Positions 36,801 to 48,286 of a stretch of 64,000 nt of DNA are shown here, one piece after another. The DNA comes from Chionis minor (Eukaryota; Chordata; Aves; Charadriiformes; Chionididae). The translations under genes and the position numbers were made by a program. The notes below the pieces were generated by a model. That model had not been told where the DNA came from and ran no database searches. It was given only the letters and a program-made list of their open reading frames with translations. Each line of letters opens with the position of its first letter. The stretch's first letter is position 1. The stretch is from positions 62,001 through 126,000 of the forward strand of contig VZSF01006837.1 of assembly GCA_013398295.1 (NCBI GenBank), in the 5' to 3' direction.

Positions 36801-39800
36801 ATTGTTTTTTTCCCTTTTTATTCCATCAACAACCAACCCACCCCTTCAGCTTTGTGACTCGATTTTCTTTACCTCTGAAAGATTTGCTACCAGAGTGAAA
36901 ATTCTTTTTGACAGCTCTTACACTAATTCTGTAAAATGGATTAGTAGCCAGGGTAGATGTACACTGACACATTTATGCAATTTAAAAATGCACATTTATG
37001 CATTTAAGCACACACATTTTCCCAGCAAACGAGGAAACAGCCAAGTTGAGTCCATAGCTGCAGAGTTACTTTAGCTGTGACAAGGAGCATTAGCTTGGGC
37101 TTAGTGATATTCTAAACCATCTTGTGAAAAAGAGCACTAATGGCGTAACTAACAGAACAGACAAGATTATAGTCCCAGTTCCTGCTGAGCAGGACATGCT
37201 CATTCACAACCTTATTGCTTGAGCACACGGCCAGAAATTTAAAGGGCATACAAAGCCACATCTTATATGCTCTTCTTTAATTTTTTAACTACATTCATCT
37301 TTAAGAGATTTTAAATTTGGGAGGAAATACTAGAACAAGAAAGGACACACGTAACAATAACTAAGCCTGAAGCATCTAGCAACACTATGCATGCAAATGT
37401 AGTAACACACTGGCATGAGAATAAAAAAAAAGAAAAAGTTACGTGGCTTGGCCTGTCGCTTACTGGTGAGGGCTGTTCCATTACTGCAACCTACATGCTA
37501 CAATTATGAATTCAGAAACCAGGGGCTGATGCAAGGAGGCAGTGGTGAAAGCAGCAGTGAAAGACCAGCAGTCCCGCAGAGCAGAATTGAGGTTGTGTTG
37601 CCTTACCCACAATTATGACAAAACATGAACTTGTTTTTGGAGAAGCATGGACCACACTTACATGGTTTAAGTTTCAATGTATGGCAATATATGTATGACT
37701 ATATAAATTTACTGTTTCATAACAGAATCTTTGCATATATTAGCATCACCAAGAACAGATGCAGACAATAGCTTTAGCAACTGTCCCCCGTACAATGCTT
37801 TTTCAATTATATGCCTGGTTTTGGATATACACAGTGGTATAAATTTCATGTTCCTCTTGAAGGAGCTGGCATAACATAAAATGTAGTACAACAGCTGCAT
37901 TTAGAAGTTGCAAACTGTACTATTCCTCTGGCTTACACAGACCTATTGCAAAAATCTAATGCTGCTGCCAGGAAGGAAGGAAGACCGAAATAACAGAAAA
38001 ACTACCAAATACATACTCAACAGGAAAAAGCTTGGTATGAATATCTCCCATGCTTGTGTGGATGATGGCACTGTCTGAAACTCTCTTGGGACCTTCCGCC
38101 TGAGTGGCTGCCATGACCTCTTCTTTAGAAGGTTTCTCATTAAATACATCTCTGTCAGAATCTGCACTTTTTGTATCTTCTGGTTCACGTTTAGTAAACT
38201 GAAGAAGAAAAGGACAGAAGGTTAACTGTTTGGTTCCCATCCCCCCCCATCCCTTATGTTACACACCACTGCACCCAAGACATCAATGTGATTATTCAAC
38301 TTGCTAAACGCCCAACTAGATTTGAAATGCAGGGAGAGAATTCACAGACAGTCTACCCTTGCATTTCAGCATTGTGCATTATCAGCGTTTCCACAGTCAC
38401 AAATTCCAGTATAACTACGTGCAAATCCAAACAACTTTTTATAGACAAAAAGCACTGGAAAGGCGCGAGGAGAAAAATTAAAAATAATGCAGAGAAAAAC
38501 ATCAAAACCAGAACAGAGTTACTTAAACAGAAAGCATACATACCATGTAAAACCTGTTTTTTTTAAAAGCTGTGCAGATTACTGTTGGATCTGCCTGGAT
38601 ATTCTGGAGAACAGGATTTTCAGATGCCTTCATCTCTATAGTGATGGCAGCACGATGTTTCTTTGCTACTCCTTGGAACAAAGCCAGTTGCATCATTCTG
38701 ATGTTCTCTTGTTTTCCCAAAATACGAATACACCTGAAGTACAAGATGTAAAGAGGTGTAACTACTGTTAGCCAGTCAGAGTCAGAGAGTATCTCCTTTC
38801 TGACTGCAAGACTCAAAGCAAAATTCCAAAACCCTCTTGAAATATTTTTTTTTTACTAATTGTTATGATGCTTCTCTATTCAAACTTGCTACATAATTTA
38901 CTAGTAAGGCTCTTTACACAATAAAATCTCAACTGCATGATCCACATTTACCCTACATTATCACATCTAGTTAGCCAGAGATTAATTACACATTTTTAAT
39001 GCAAATGTGCTTGTCCTGTTTCCTCCTCATTTTAATAAGCTTTAAACTGCAGTGATTACAAAGCATGGGAGTATCTTATCTACAGTCTAATATAAAGCTC
39101 CCAAGTAACAACAAAAAAAAGATTAGAGACACCCACAGTCATATCAAGTTTTAAACGTACTAAAAATTTGACAGTGTAGACTTTGAAAAAAACACACAAT
39201 GCGTGTCATTGGAACTTACCTGTTGGTCTCTACATTTATGACCTTAATGCCCAACATTGTTCCATAGAGAACGAAGTGTCCAGTTTCATCAAAAATTATA
39301 TTAATTAATCTTACTGCATCCACTTTCTCCAACTCACGCTCAACTGCCATACGTCGGCCAAACTCCATGTCTGGTAGTTGCTGTCTCATCTGCTGAAGTT
39401 CAGTAAACATCTACAGAAAAAGGAATAAAAATCACTATTATATGAACATATTTTAAACTTTTGATCCAGCAAAACACTTATCCACATGCTTAGAAAATGC
39501 TTCAAGTGAGACTACTCCACTCAAACTTAACTGAAGAACTGAAATAAATACAAGCGATATTCTATTTTAATGACCCAATAGGTAAGTTGTAGTACTAGGC
39601 TTAAGCAAAGAAAGAAAAGTGTGTAGTTGTCTAACAAATTTCTTAGAAGATGACAAATTTAATTCACTATTATTTGAAATGGGCATTTTCCATAATTGCT
39701 TTCCAGTAAAAAGTAATCTAGTAGTATGAACACATACATGAAAATAAACAACTCCGTTTCACTATGTAACTAACATAGACCACTAAGAAATAATTTTGGG

Positions 39801-42800
39801 GCAAAGCAATACAAGAGGCAAGGAAGAGAACACAAAAAACCTTGTCTGCAAGAAAAATATAGCAAGGAAGCTCAGCCTTATAAGCAGATGATAACTTAGG
39901 TGAATCTGCTCGTAAATAAATTCAAATAAGTAAGAGAAAAAGCCTCAAAAAAAAAAAAAAGCAGCAAGAGCAAACTCACACTTAGAGATTCATCGAAGAC
40001 TCTCATGAGCTTCCCCGTCAAAAACCGGAAAATCCTAACTTTTCTGTCAGACCCAAGAGTGGCCATTTTCTTGCCATCAGGTGAAAAACTTATACTGGAT
40101 GGGTAAGCCTTGCATTTAGCAAATTCATACAGGTCAGTGTCTGTTTTATACTCCCAGTTCACATTCTTGGGAAATTTATATTCGTGAGGAGTACCAGTCC
40201 AGTACTCGATCATTCCAGATTTGTCAGAAGAGACTACTACTTTGAAGACAGGGTTCAACCGTATCTGAGTAAGAGAAGATGTATGGAGTTTATCAAAAAC
40301 ATGAAGTGGCTGGTTATTTCCTCGTCCATCGTATATGAATATTTTTCCTGTGCTCTTCTCAGACGTTGCAACAGAAGATATAGCATCTCCAGGGCAATAT
40401 ACCCACTCACATTGGCCAGGGTGGTAGCTGCAACAAAGAGTGGAAGGAGAAAAAAAAAGAAAGGACTGGTGTTAAATAAGAATCAAGTTACACTATAAAC
40501 TTGAAATCGAGTATCAGAAGCAAATTTTGAACTTTATTTATTGGTCTTACTAAAATTCAACAGTGTTATAACCAAGCTTTTCCAAGCAACACAATTCAGT
40601 GGTTGGCTTGGCCAATTTCTGCTACTCCCATATTGTTTTATAAAGAGGCTGAGATAGAAAGCAAAGATAGAAGGTGGGTAAAAAAATAAGGCTGGAAATC
40701 CAGCTAAATAGCACAAGCAGCATTAATGATTACTACTGAACTTCTACAACTCAATAGCATTTCTCTTTCATCTCCTAAGTGATTAATGCCTCAGTGGAAA
40801 TGAGGACAACTACACCTTTGTCATACACTTACAGAAAAGTTCAACTAGGTCTTGTGAAAAAGAAAACAAGCCCAAAAAGTGATACAAGTAAAATTAAGAC
40901 AATCACCCTATATTCAATAAGTGTTCTGAATGCATTTAAGAAGGAACTCATTTGCTACTTGCAAAAACATACTCTACAAATAAAGCAAGCCAGAGATGTT
41001 GTCAATAAGTTATGTCTGTTTGTAAAAACGTCTGCAAGCAAAAATTTTGAGAACCAGAACTCAGAAACTAAATGACAAACCGCGGAGAAATGATGCAGTC
41101 TCCACAGGAAACTCGTATTTAGTATCTTTTCACGCATCAAACTAATAGATGCTGAAGGACTGACAAATCATAGACACAAATAACTTGGATTTTCAATGTA
41201 TGTCTGATAAAGATTCTCATAAGGAGAAACATAATCAGAACTTAGTCTCAGGTTCACTAAAAAAAATAGGTTCAAATAAATATATACATAAATAAATATG
41301 GTGTCCCATTGATCTACGCATCATTATCCAAAGTTTCTGCAGGAATAGCTGCCCTTCTCCAGGTCCCTGATGTAAGCATAAAGCATGGGGATTTGCTGAC
41401 AGTCACACTGTATAGATTAGTTAGAACTGAAAGGATCTGAAGAATTTGAGATTAAGCTAATCAACCCCGCAATATACCAACATATACCTATCAAAGCAGG
41501 CAAAGCAAGATAATGTGAGCTGAGAAGACTACACAGAACTTATGATTCTATGTTAACCATTGTAAGCTTGAGCAAACAGCCACAAAAACATTCTCAGGCA
41601 AGTCAACAGAAACTCTCTGCTCAATAAACAGTAATGCAGAAGACAGCAACAAAGGTTAAGTTTAAAAAGGCTATTCGGGACAATGTATACTGTTCTCTTC
41701 TTCACTAAAGAATTCACTTCAGGTAAAACCCAACTACCTCTGGAAAAAAAAAAAGTGTATGGGGAGAGGAGGGTCTTGATTACTGAGGCTGAAAAGAAAA
41801 ATCTATTTAAAGATAAATCAGGGAACATACTATAGAAAAATGTTACAGGTAGCATTCTCTGGGTATCCCTGAAGCACAATTGATTTAAATTCTGCCTCAG
41901 TTTTCTCTGAATTCTCAAACGGGAAAAAAACACCTTCTATTGTAACATCAGATTACGTTTTTCTTAATATTAAATTCATTTTATTTCATCCTATAATTTT
42001 ACCAATTTTGTAGCGACAACACAGGGCCACTAAGTAGAAACAACCAGCAAAGACAAAAGACTAAGACTAACTGGGATTTTTCCACAGCAGACAGCCGAGA
42101 GGGAATCAATTCCTACAGGTTAAGTACATTACCTGGAGGATCACACTAAAACTAAAACCAGCAAAGCAGACAACATAAGGTTTTACATAGGCATTCTGAA
42201 AACCTTTTTTTTGAGTTTATGCTTCTATAGTTTCACAATTAACCAACAAATAGCAGACTATGAGGCCCAAGTTTTCCAATTTTGAAAGGCTTGTGAAAAC
42301 ACCAGTATTTCCACCATTCATTGATCCTCCAACCAACCCTTGTCATCAGTGTGGGGCTTGTTTTCCTCTGGTATTGTTATAATTATAGTAACATAAGCTC
42401 CTATTTCTCCCAGATTCTTTAGCTACATACTGTGTAACTACAGAAATCCCACAACAGCAAGACTAAGGAAAACAACAACATTCTTTTAACAGAAGGAAAA
42501 CTCTATTCTTGTGACAACAAATAAGACAATTGTCATGGTTTGGCCTCAGCCAGCACAAAGAACCTCAACCTTTGGCTGCTCACCCAACCCCTTGCAGCGT
42601 CGAGGGAAGATTGGAATAAAAAGCCAAAACTCGTGGGTTGAGATCAAGGCAGTGTAACAGAACAGCAAAGGAAAACAGGCAAACAACAATAGCACTGACG
42701 GAGGAGTGTACAAATAGGGGTACCGTACTGCCATGCACCTACTGAACCCTGGGAAGCCCCAGCCTGCTCCCAAGTGACTGCCTCTCCCCTCTCAAGACTG

Positions 42801-45303
42801 GGCATGGCTGTGGAATATCTGTGCCATGCCAGAAATTAACCCTGTCCCTGCCAGAACCAGGAAAACAATACATACTGGCCAAATTCCTTCTCTACTGGAA
42901 AAATTAGTTGGCTAAAATTTTTAAATTCAGCACAAAACAGAAAAAATTATGCCTAGCTAAATATTTTGAGAAACACTACATCTTTGTGTGTAATATTTGA
43001 CACTGAGGAAAGGCACAGACCTACTCCACTCATATACTGTTGCAGAGTCATAATTTTTTCTATTCAATTAGGCAGTCTCCAGCCACTGGATGCATTTTGG
43101 ATAATGCAACTTACTCAGCTTCATCTCTCTGAGGGGAAAAAAAACCCTCAAAAACCTCAAACTAGGTTAGCAAAATAACTCCCATTTATAATCCCAAACA
43201 AACATTTCAAGAACTAAGTAACTTACCCAAGTTTCAGCATGTTGATCATATCAAAGTTGACTACATCAAACACCTTCATTGCTTTGTCATCTCCAACTGA
43301 ACAGAATAACGCCCCCTCCGAGCTAACAGCAATACTCTCAATAACACCTATTTAAAAAGTTAATGTTTACTAGTAAGACATGGGAAAGCAACATTCTTCA
43401 TTTCAATATTCCACAGGAAAAAACCCTACAGAGGTTTAAACCTGTTTCTTCACCTTTTTGACTTAAACTACTGGACTTTTAATAAAAAACACCCACCCAC
43501 AAAACCAACACTTTGTATCCTATCGTTTAGAATCAGGTACAAGATAATGACCTACCTGCCATGAACATAAACAAAATATTAGAATGGCAATTATTTTCCA
43601 TGTAAAATGTTCATTTAAAAAATTCAGAACAATATTATGATACAGTAAAAAATTATGTGCTCTTCAGCCTGCTTCTTTCAAAACAGGAAAAAACACAAGA
43701 ACGCTACAATCCTACTATTAACTCATAATACTAAAAATTAATCTGCAACTGAGCCTTCCGTGAGTTTTTCACAATACTTATTTTTGCTTTGTAGCAGTCT
43801 GCATATCAAATTGTTCAAGGATATCATAATTTCTAATAGCAATGAGAACCTGATTTTCTGTCCATGCCTATTTAACACTTAGCATAGTGTACAAGAGCTA
43901 TGTGTACATATCACCTCAGAAAATTGCATTAAAAATAATGATTAACTGTTTAATTCAGCTGATAATCATGACAATGACACAGAATTTACTCTACAGGTGA
44001 AATAATTCCAGATGAGAGTTAACCTTTTTTCCCATAATGCAGAGGAGGGGAAAAAAACCCATGAGGGATGAAGGTAAGCTTACTGAAGTAGCATCTTTTT
44101 AAACTTCTCTGGATTTTATGACCCTTGTTATGTACCTCGTTCACTTGTTTTTACACAACCTCTTCTTCATGTCCTATACATTCTCCCCATAGGAGAGGCA
44201 TAAGGCAATGCAAAGGATGTAGGGGACCTATGGAGGAGTCCTCCCACATGTTTATTCCCACCATATCCTTCCTGCAGCTTGGGAGCAAAACGTAACAGGA
44301 CAGGGGAAACGGGTAAATATCATTTAATCCCTGACTGCAGTAAATGAATCCCAGAACCCATCTCCTCTTTATTTGCACTCCCTCATCAAACGACTACGAG
44401 CAAGGGGGAGGAAAAAGTGAGGTCCTTTAGAGAAGAAAAAGCAAATTCTCACCCAGGTGACTCCGGAAGTGTTTAACAAATTCAATCCCTTCTTCTATTT
44501 TTTTCCAGAATTTTACATGTCCATCATGACTGGCTGTTATGATAAAATCTGTCCTACAATTAAAAGAGAAACAAAACAAAACATCTATTATGTACTTTCA
44601 CACCACTCTGGGCGAGTAATTTGCACTGTAATTAACACTGTATAGAGAATGAACTTTAAACAAACTACTGTGAGAATCTCAGGTACTGTCACTCCCAGAA
44701 AAGCAAACAAGTATTTTAATGCACTCTGGGTTAATCTAAGATAAGTCAACAGCCTGAATTGAAGAAATATATAGTATTATCCCTTTTGACTATGTAAATT
44801 TTACTATTTTAGTTCTGCTTTTACAGTAGTTACTATTCACTAAGGTATATGCATGTACGTGTATATATATATAAAAAAGAGAAGAAAGCTTTCTCCTTCG
44901 TCTGTGCAGTTCTGCTGAATCACATTTTGTTCAGCTGCAGTCAGTTGCCCTTATTCCTGTATATACTGCATGTTGCAATAAGGATTTTAAGACCCTCTGT
45001 CAGTCTATTTAACCAATTTTTATCTTGCTTCTCAGCAAGCCCTTTCCTTTGCACTTAGTTTTTACAAAAAACACCCCTCACATACCACCTCTGGACCCAG
45101 TAACTTTCTATATTAAACTTTTACAATGAAAACTTCCTACCACATACAAAAATACATCTCTGACAATGAGATACAGTGAGGGAAAAAAAAAGACACTTAC
45201 TTAGTACATGCTACATGTGTAATGACATCTCTGTGCATGTAACTGCGTTCATACATCGAAGCACATGGTAGGTTTTCAAGATAAACGTGTTCAAATTCAA
45301 GAA
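33734..45303 (-). CDS. PPWD1: PPWD1, WD-repeat cyclophilin; exons 2-11 present, exon 1 missing
   Basis: Exons (minus): 45303-45201, 44553-44453, 43347-43227, 40427-39980, 39410-39220, 38733-38544, 38198-38017, 35729-35648, 35093-34911, 33877-33734. They total 1745 coding bases including the stop. All junctions are GT-AG with matching phase. Together with the roughly 65 residues of human exon 1 this would equal the usual 646-residue length. N-terminal half: WD40 repeats ([42 protein letters not shown]). C-terminal about 155 residues: cyclophilin-type peptidyl-prolyl isomerase with the active-site run [14 protein letters not shown] and the WLDNKH tryptophan block. PPWD1 is a nuclear spliceosome-associated cyclophilin. 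The start codon is not visible; the N gap at 46251-46575 probably contains it. Confidence 0.93.
34911..35093 (-). CDS. PPWD1: PPWD1 exon 10 (cyclophilin core)
   Basis: 61 codons, [20 protein letters not shown] to FFITVVPT. Acceptor TCTGCAG, donor GTAAGT. Confidence 0.95.
35648..35729 (-). CDS. PPWD1: PPWD1 exon 9 (cyclophilin)
   Basis: [20 protein letters not shown] then IFHRIIK, which includes the catalytic-site Arg. Acceptor TTTTAG, donor GTAATT. Found by homology; it is too short to stand out as an open frame. Confidence 0.93.
35965..36489 (-). mobile_element. Truncated LTR (ERVL-like avian type) in PPWD1 intron 8
   Basis: Minus strand begins TGTCATGGTTTAACCCCAGC at 36489 and continues through an LTR homologous to the one at 12904-13270, including AAGCTTTTATTGCTGAGCAC-like sequence. 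The 3' end (near 35965) is lost, and the expected target duplication partner of GTCAA is not found. Confidence 0.75.
38017..38198 (-). CDS. PPWD1: PPWD1 exon 8 (linker and cyclophilin start)
   Basis: [20 protein letters not shown] then [19 protein letters not shown], the acidic linker and first strand of the isomerase. Acceptor CTTCAG, donor GTATGT. Confidence 0.94.
38544..38733 (-). CDS. PPWD1: PPWD1 exon 7
   Basis: [20 protein letters not shown] to KKNRFYM. Acceptor CTTCAG, donor GTATGT. Confidence 0.94.
39220..39410 (-). CDS. PPWD1: PPWD1 exon 6
   Basis: [20 protein letters not shown] to INVETN. Acceptor TCTGTAG directly before ATG; donor AG/GTAAGT. Confidence 0.94.
39980..40427 (-). CDS. 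PPWD1: PPWD1 exon 5 (large WD exon)
   Basis: 448 nt from [20 protein letters not shown] to VFDESLS, covering two further WD blades. Acceptor GTTGCAG, donor AGT/GTGAGT. Confidence 0.94.
40428..43226 (-). other. PPWD1 intron 4
   Basis: 2.8 kb, AT-rich, holding the solo LTR at 42531-42864. No other element or exon recognised. Confidence 0.6.
42531..42864 (+). mobile_element. Solo LTR with 5-bp target duplication
   Basis: Runs from TGTCATGGTTTGGCCTCAGC to CCAGAACCAGGAAA (334 bp) and is flanked by the direct repeat ACAAT at 42526-42530 and 42865-42869. Contains AATAAA near 42616. Antisense to PPWD1. Confidence 0.8.
43227..43347 (-). CDS. PPWD1: PPWD1 exon 4 (WD repeat)
   Basis: [20 protein letters not shown] to INMLKLG; second WD40 blade. 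Acceptor AAATAG, donor GTAAGT. Confidence 0.93.
43348..45200 (-). other. PPWD1 introns 2 and 3
   Basis: 43348-44452 and 44554-45200. AT-rich, with a (TA)n run near 44860-44872. Nothing else seen. Confidence 0.6.
44453..44553 (-). CDS. PPWD1: PPWD1 exon 3 (WD repeat)
   Basis: [20 protein letters not shown] to FRSHL; first WD40 blade. Acceptor TTGTAG, donor GTGAGA. Confidence 0.93.
45201..45303 (-). CDS. PPWD1: PPWD1 exon 2
   Basis: Encodes [20 protein letters not shown] and onward to HVACT. Acceptor TGTTTAG, donor AA/GTAAGT. Begins in the middle of a Val codon whose first base must come from the missing exon 1. Confidence 0.92.
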
Positions 45304-46250
45304 CTAAACAGAACAAAAAGAAAAACTGGTAAATCATTTTTTTTTCATAAAAGTACATCTAGCTTCTGTTTTCCCTTACCCTTGAATAGCTTACTGCCAC
45401 TTTAGTGACAAATATGATGGGATTTTGTGCAAACAGACTAACAAGGGTTTCCACTGTGCCTTTGTACACAGACTAACAGATTCTTGGTAGACTAAAGACA
45501 CTCCTATCTTCTTTAACATGTAGAGGTGCCTCCTTTTAAAGCGGCTATTACCTTGGCTGCCTGAATATATATTAAAAAAAAATCAATATAACAATCTTTA
45601 AGTTACTGTTAGAAAGCAGGTCATCCGCACCTCATTTTCTTCCAAACCCAAACGTTATCTCTGTTGTTGTTAGGCGATTCAAGGTCCCACGCAGGTATTG
45701 TAGCTTAAATTCTAAGTGCTAGCACTATTTCCTTGTTTAACTGGCCCGCTCAAAATCATCCGAAATTCTGCTTTTGCCTTTTGATTTCCACCCCCCGACC
45801 CTAACCACTGACACCCCCGCAACGGCATTCGCTGCTGGAGCGGCCGGCGCGCCTCTGTCGAACGCCGTGAAACCCGTAGTTACTTTACCGGCGCACCCGG
45901 AGAGCTGCGAGCTGCCGGACGCACCGACACCGCGTGCCAAAATACAGCCTCGAGGCCTTTCCTCCCCGTCCCCCGTCCCCGTCCCGCCGCGGCGCGGCCC
46001 CGAGCAGCCAGGCAGGGCAGGGCAGAGTTGGGGCGCCTCTCCACAGCAAGCAGAAACACGGTGCCCCCAGCCGGTAATTCCGCGCCCGAAGGGCCCCTCC
46101 GCAGCCCGCTCGCTTTAGGGACGAGACACCGCTTGAAGCAACGGGCGCCCGCCCGGCCCGGCCCGGCCCAGCCCAGGGCGCGGGGGAACCATCCGGACGC
46201 GGCCCGGCTGCCAGGCGCCAACACCGCGGCGGCCGGGGCGGCTCCGCTGG
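45304..46250 (-). other. PPWD1 intron 1 and CpG-rich promoter flank
   Basis: AT-rich up to about 45780, then a steep rise in CpG content up to the N gap. No stretch resembles the Arg/Glu-rich N-terminus expected of PPWD1 exon 1. Confidence 0.55.
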
Positions 46251-46575
46251 NNNNNNNNNNNNNNNNNNNNNNNNNNNNNNNNNNNNNNNNNNNNNNNNNN
46301 NNNNNNNNNNNNNNNNNNNNNNNNNNNNNNNNNNNNNNNNNNNNNNNNNNNNNNNNNNNNNNNNNNNNNNNNNNNNNNNNNNNNNNNNNNNNNNNNNNNN
46401 NNNNNNNNNNNNNNNNNNNNNNNNNNNNNNNNNNNNNNNNNNNNNNNNNNNNNNNNNNNNNNNNNNNNNNNNNNNNNNNNNNNNNNNNNNNNNNNNNNNN
46501 NNNNNNNNNNNNNNNNNNNNNNNNNNNNNNNNNNNNNNNNNNNNNNNNNNNNNNNNNNNNNNNNNNNNNNNNNNN
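46251..46575. other. Assembly gap of 325 N
   Basis: Lies exactly in the CpG-rich divergent promoter of PPWD1 and CENPK. The missing PPWD1 exon 1, and perhaps the first CENPK exon, most likely lie here. The true size of the gap is unknown. Confidence 0.95.
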
Positions 46576-46640
46576 CGGCAGGGGCAGGGGCAGCGGCAGC
46601 GGCAGGGGCAGGGGCAGCGGCAGCGGCAGGGGCAGGGGCA
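46576..46640 (+). repeat. GC-rich hexamer minisatellite (GGCAGC/GGCAGG)n at gap edge
   Basis: Alternating GGCAGG and GGCAGC units directly adjoining the N gap. A long apparent Leu-Pro repeat on the minus strand is just this array read in frame. Confidence 0.85.
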
Positions 46641-46772
46641 GCTCCCGGGTTTCGGACACCGAGGGGAGCCGCTCCTCGGCCCTGGATCCGGGGCGGCCGT
46701 TGGAGCGGCGGGGAGCGGAGCGGGCTGGCGGACGGGCTGTTCCCGCGGGGGAAGCGGCTGCGCTCACCGGCT

Positions 46773-46814
46773 GCGTCTCTCCTGTCGCGTCTCTCCTGTC
46801 GCGTCTCTCCTGTC
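46773..46814 (+). repeat. Three perfect tandem copies of a 14-bp unit
   Basis: Unit GCGTCTCTCCTGTC at 46773-46786, 46787-46800 and 46801-46814, inside the CENPK-side CpG island. Confidence 0.9.
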
Positions 46815-46960
46815 GCCGGAGCCGGTCTGGGGGTCTGCGTCAGGGAGAATGGCGGCTCCCTGACGAACCTCTTCTGCGGCGTTGTGTGTGCATCCTGCTT
46901 TTAGCCTTCTCCCTCCTAAGGTGAATTCACGGTTTTCTGTCGCGGCGTCGTCCATCCCCC

Positions 46961-48286
46961 CCGTCCCCTGTCAGTTTTCCCAGTGCCGCTGTTAGTTTTC
47001 TTGCTCATCTCTGAATTACTTCCAGTAGTTGGTCGTTTCGTATTTGTTGACGTGAAACATTTCCCACAAATGATACCGTGACAGTCGGCTGGTAGGGAAA
47101 ACCCTGTGCGGCTGAAGTTTTAGAAGCGGGCATTCTTTACTGCAGTGCTGGACGCGCGGGGGATCGCTTCCACCTAACGTGCGTGGTTGCTTCGGCTTAT
47201 ATACATTCACAATGTACATATTCCTATGATTTCCCGTAAGTCTCTTACACAGTCACGACTTTTCTGAGAACTCATTAACATACGTGAAGGTCTTTGACTT
47301 TTGTCCATTGGTGGTCTTCCACGGTCCTCTGGCGGTGTCAGTAGCCTTCCTCTCCGTACCTGTTGGCTGAATTCGGCATCCTCTATTTCCTGCCTTTTTT
47401 CACAACTTCCTTGTCTGTTCTAGTCAGGGACACGACGTCTCCAGGCCTCCTTTTGTCCTAATCAAGTGCAGCAGATGTTTGACTTGCCTGCTCGCAGAGC
47501 TTCAGCCTAGAGGGAACCATACGCCCTTTTTGGACTTGGTGTCACGAAGGTGGCCTGTTGGCTGGGCTGGCAGAAAGCTTGCAACGTGCGCTTGTGCCTG
47601 GCTGTATTTTTCTACCTAATTACTTAGTTCTAAAATGAGGTTAAGAAGGAATAGCACGTTAAAACTGGAACGCATTAACGTTAATGACACGCGCAAAAAA
47701 AAAAAAAGTCTTCAATTTTCAGGCATAGTGTACAAATTGAAACCTAATTTCACCATACAGAAATAGGGAAAACTGCAGGCTACAAGGAAAAATGTCTGAA
47801 CATGACACTTTGATGTACATACTTTATATGGTAATTAACAGCACAGTGTTAGGGACCACAAGTTATTTTGGCTTGCACTACAGAGGCCCGTAGGATCTCC
47901 CCATAGTATGTACGTTTTAAAACTTTGTATGAAATCAAGCATGGAAATCTTGAAGGAACAATAATACCATCATTCTAATAATTTAAACAATTTTTGGTTT
48001 ATTGGCTTTTTTTTTGCGGTATGCTCAGAGACTTATTTCATATAATGTTTTCATGTTCATTGATTGTATTATTGCAAGGGAGCACAGGGGGACAGGACTT
48101 TATTCCACCCCATGACCTCTTTCAAATTTCCAAAGGTTGTGTCTTCCTCTTTTCCACTTCCCCTCCCTTTTTTTTTCCTTTGAGGCCCTCCTAACTCAAC
48201 TGCTGAGCCTTTTTGCCATGATGAAAATTAGCTGTTCAGGCTTTTTGGTTTTTCATTTATTTGTCTCCTTGATAGTTTTTTGGTTG
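46961..48286 (+). other. CENPK 5' intron region, proximal
   Basis: No secure exon seen. A segment at 47779-47830, preceded by CTGCAG and followed by GTAATT, reads MSEHDTLMYILYM in a phase compatible with the next exon, but its pyrimidine tract is poor and it does not resemble known CENPK N-termini. Confidence 0.45.

Larger units (their letters stand above)
33878..39979 (-). other. PPWD1 introns 5-10
   Basis: Introns between the listed exons at 33878-34910, 35094-35647, 35730-38016 (contains an LTR), 38199-38543, 38734-39219 and 39411-39979. A-rich, with no further exon recognised. Confidence 0.6.
45780..46960. promoter_or_regulatory. CpG-island divergent promoter, PPWD1 / CENPK
   Basis: High GC and CpG content on both sides of the gap between the minus-strand PPWD1 and plus-strand CENPK. 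A short ATG-stop frame (46849-46863, four codons then TGA) with a YY1-like AATGGCGGC lies on the CENPK side and could be a leader upstream frame. Confidence 0.65.

Noticed and set aside
45880..46924. Two roughly 295-codon open frames on opposite strands across the N gap, with Leu-Pro or Gly-Arg/Ser repeats
   Set aside because: They are open only because N bases carry no stops and the flank is a GC-rich hexamer array; no similarity to any family.
47779..47830. Candidate CENPK start exon reading MSEHDTLMYILYM
   Set aside because: Phase fits, but the acceptor has a poor pyrimidine tract and the peptide does not resemble known CENPK N-termini; not called as an exon.
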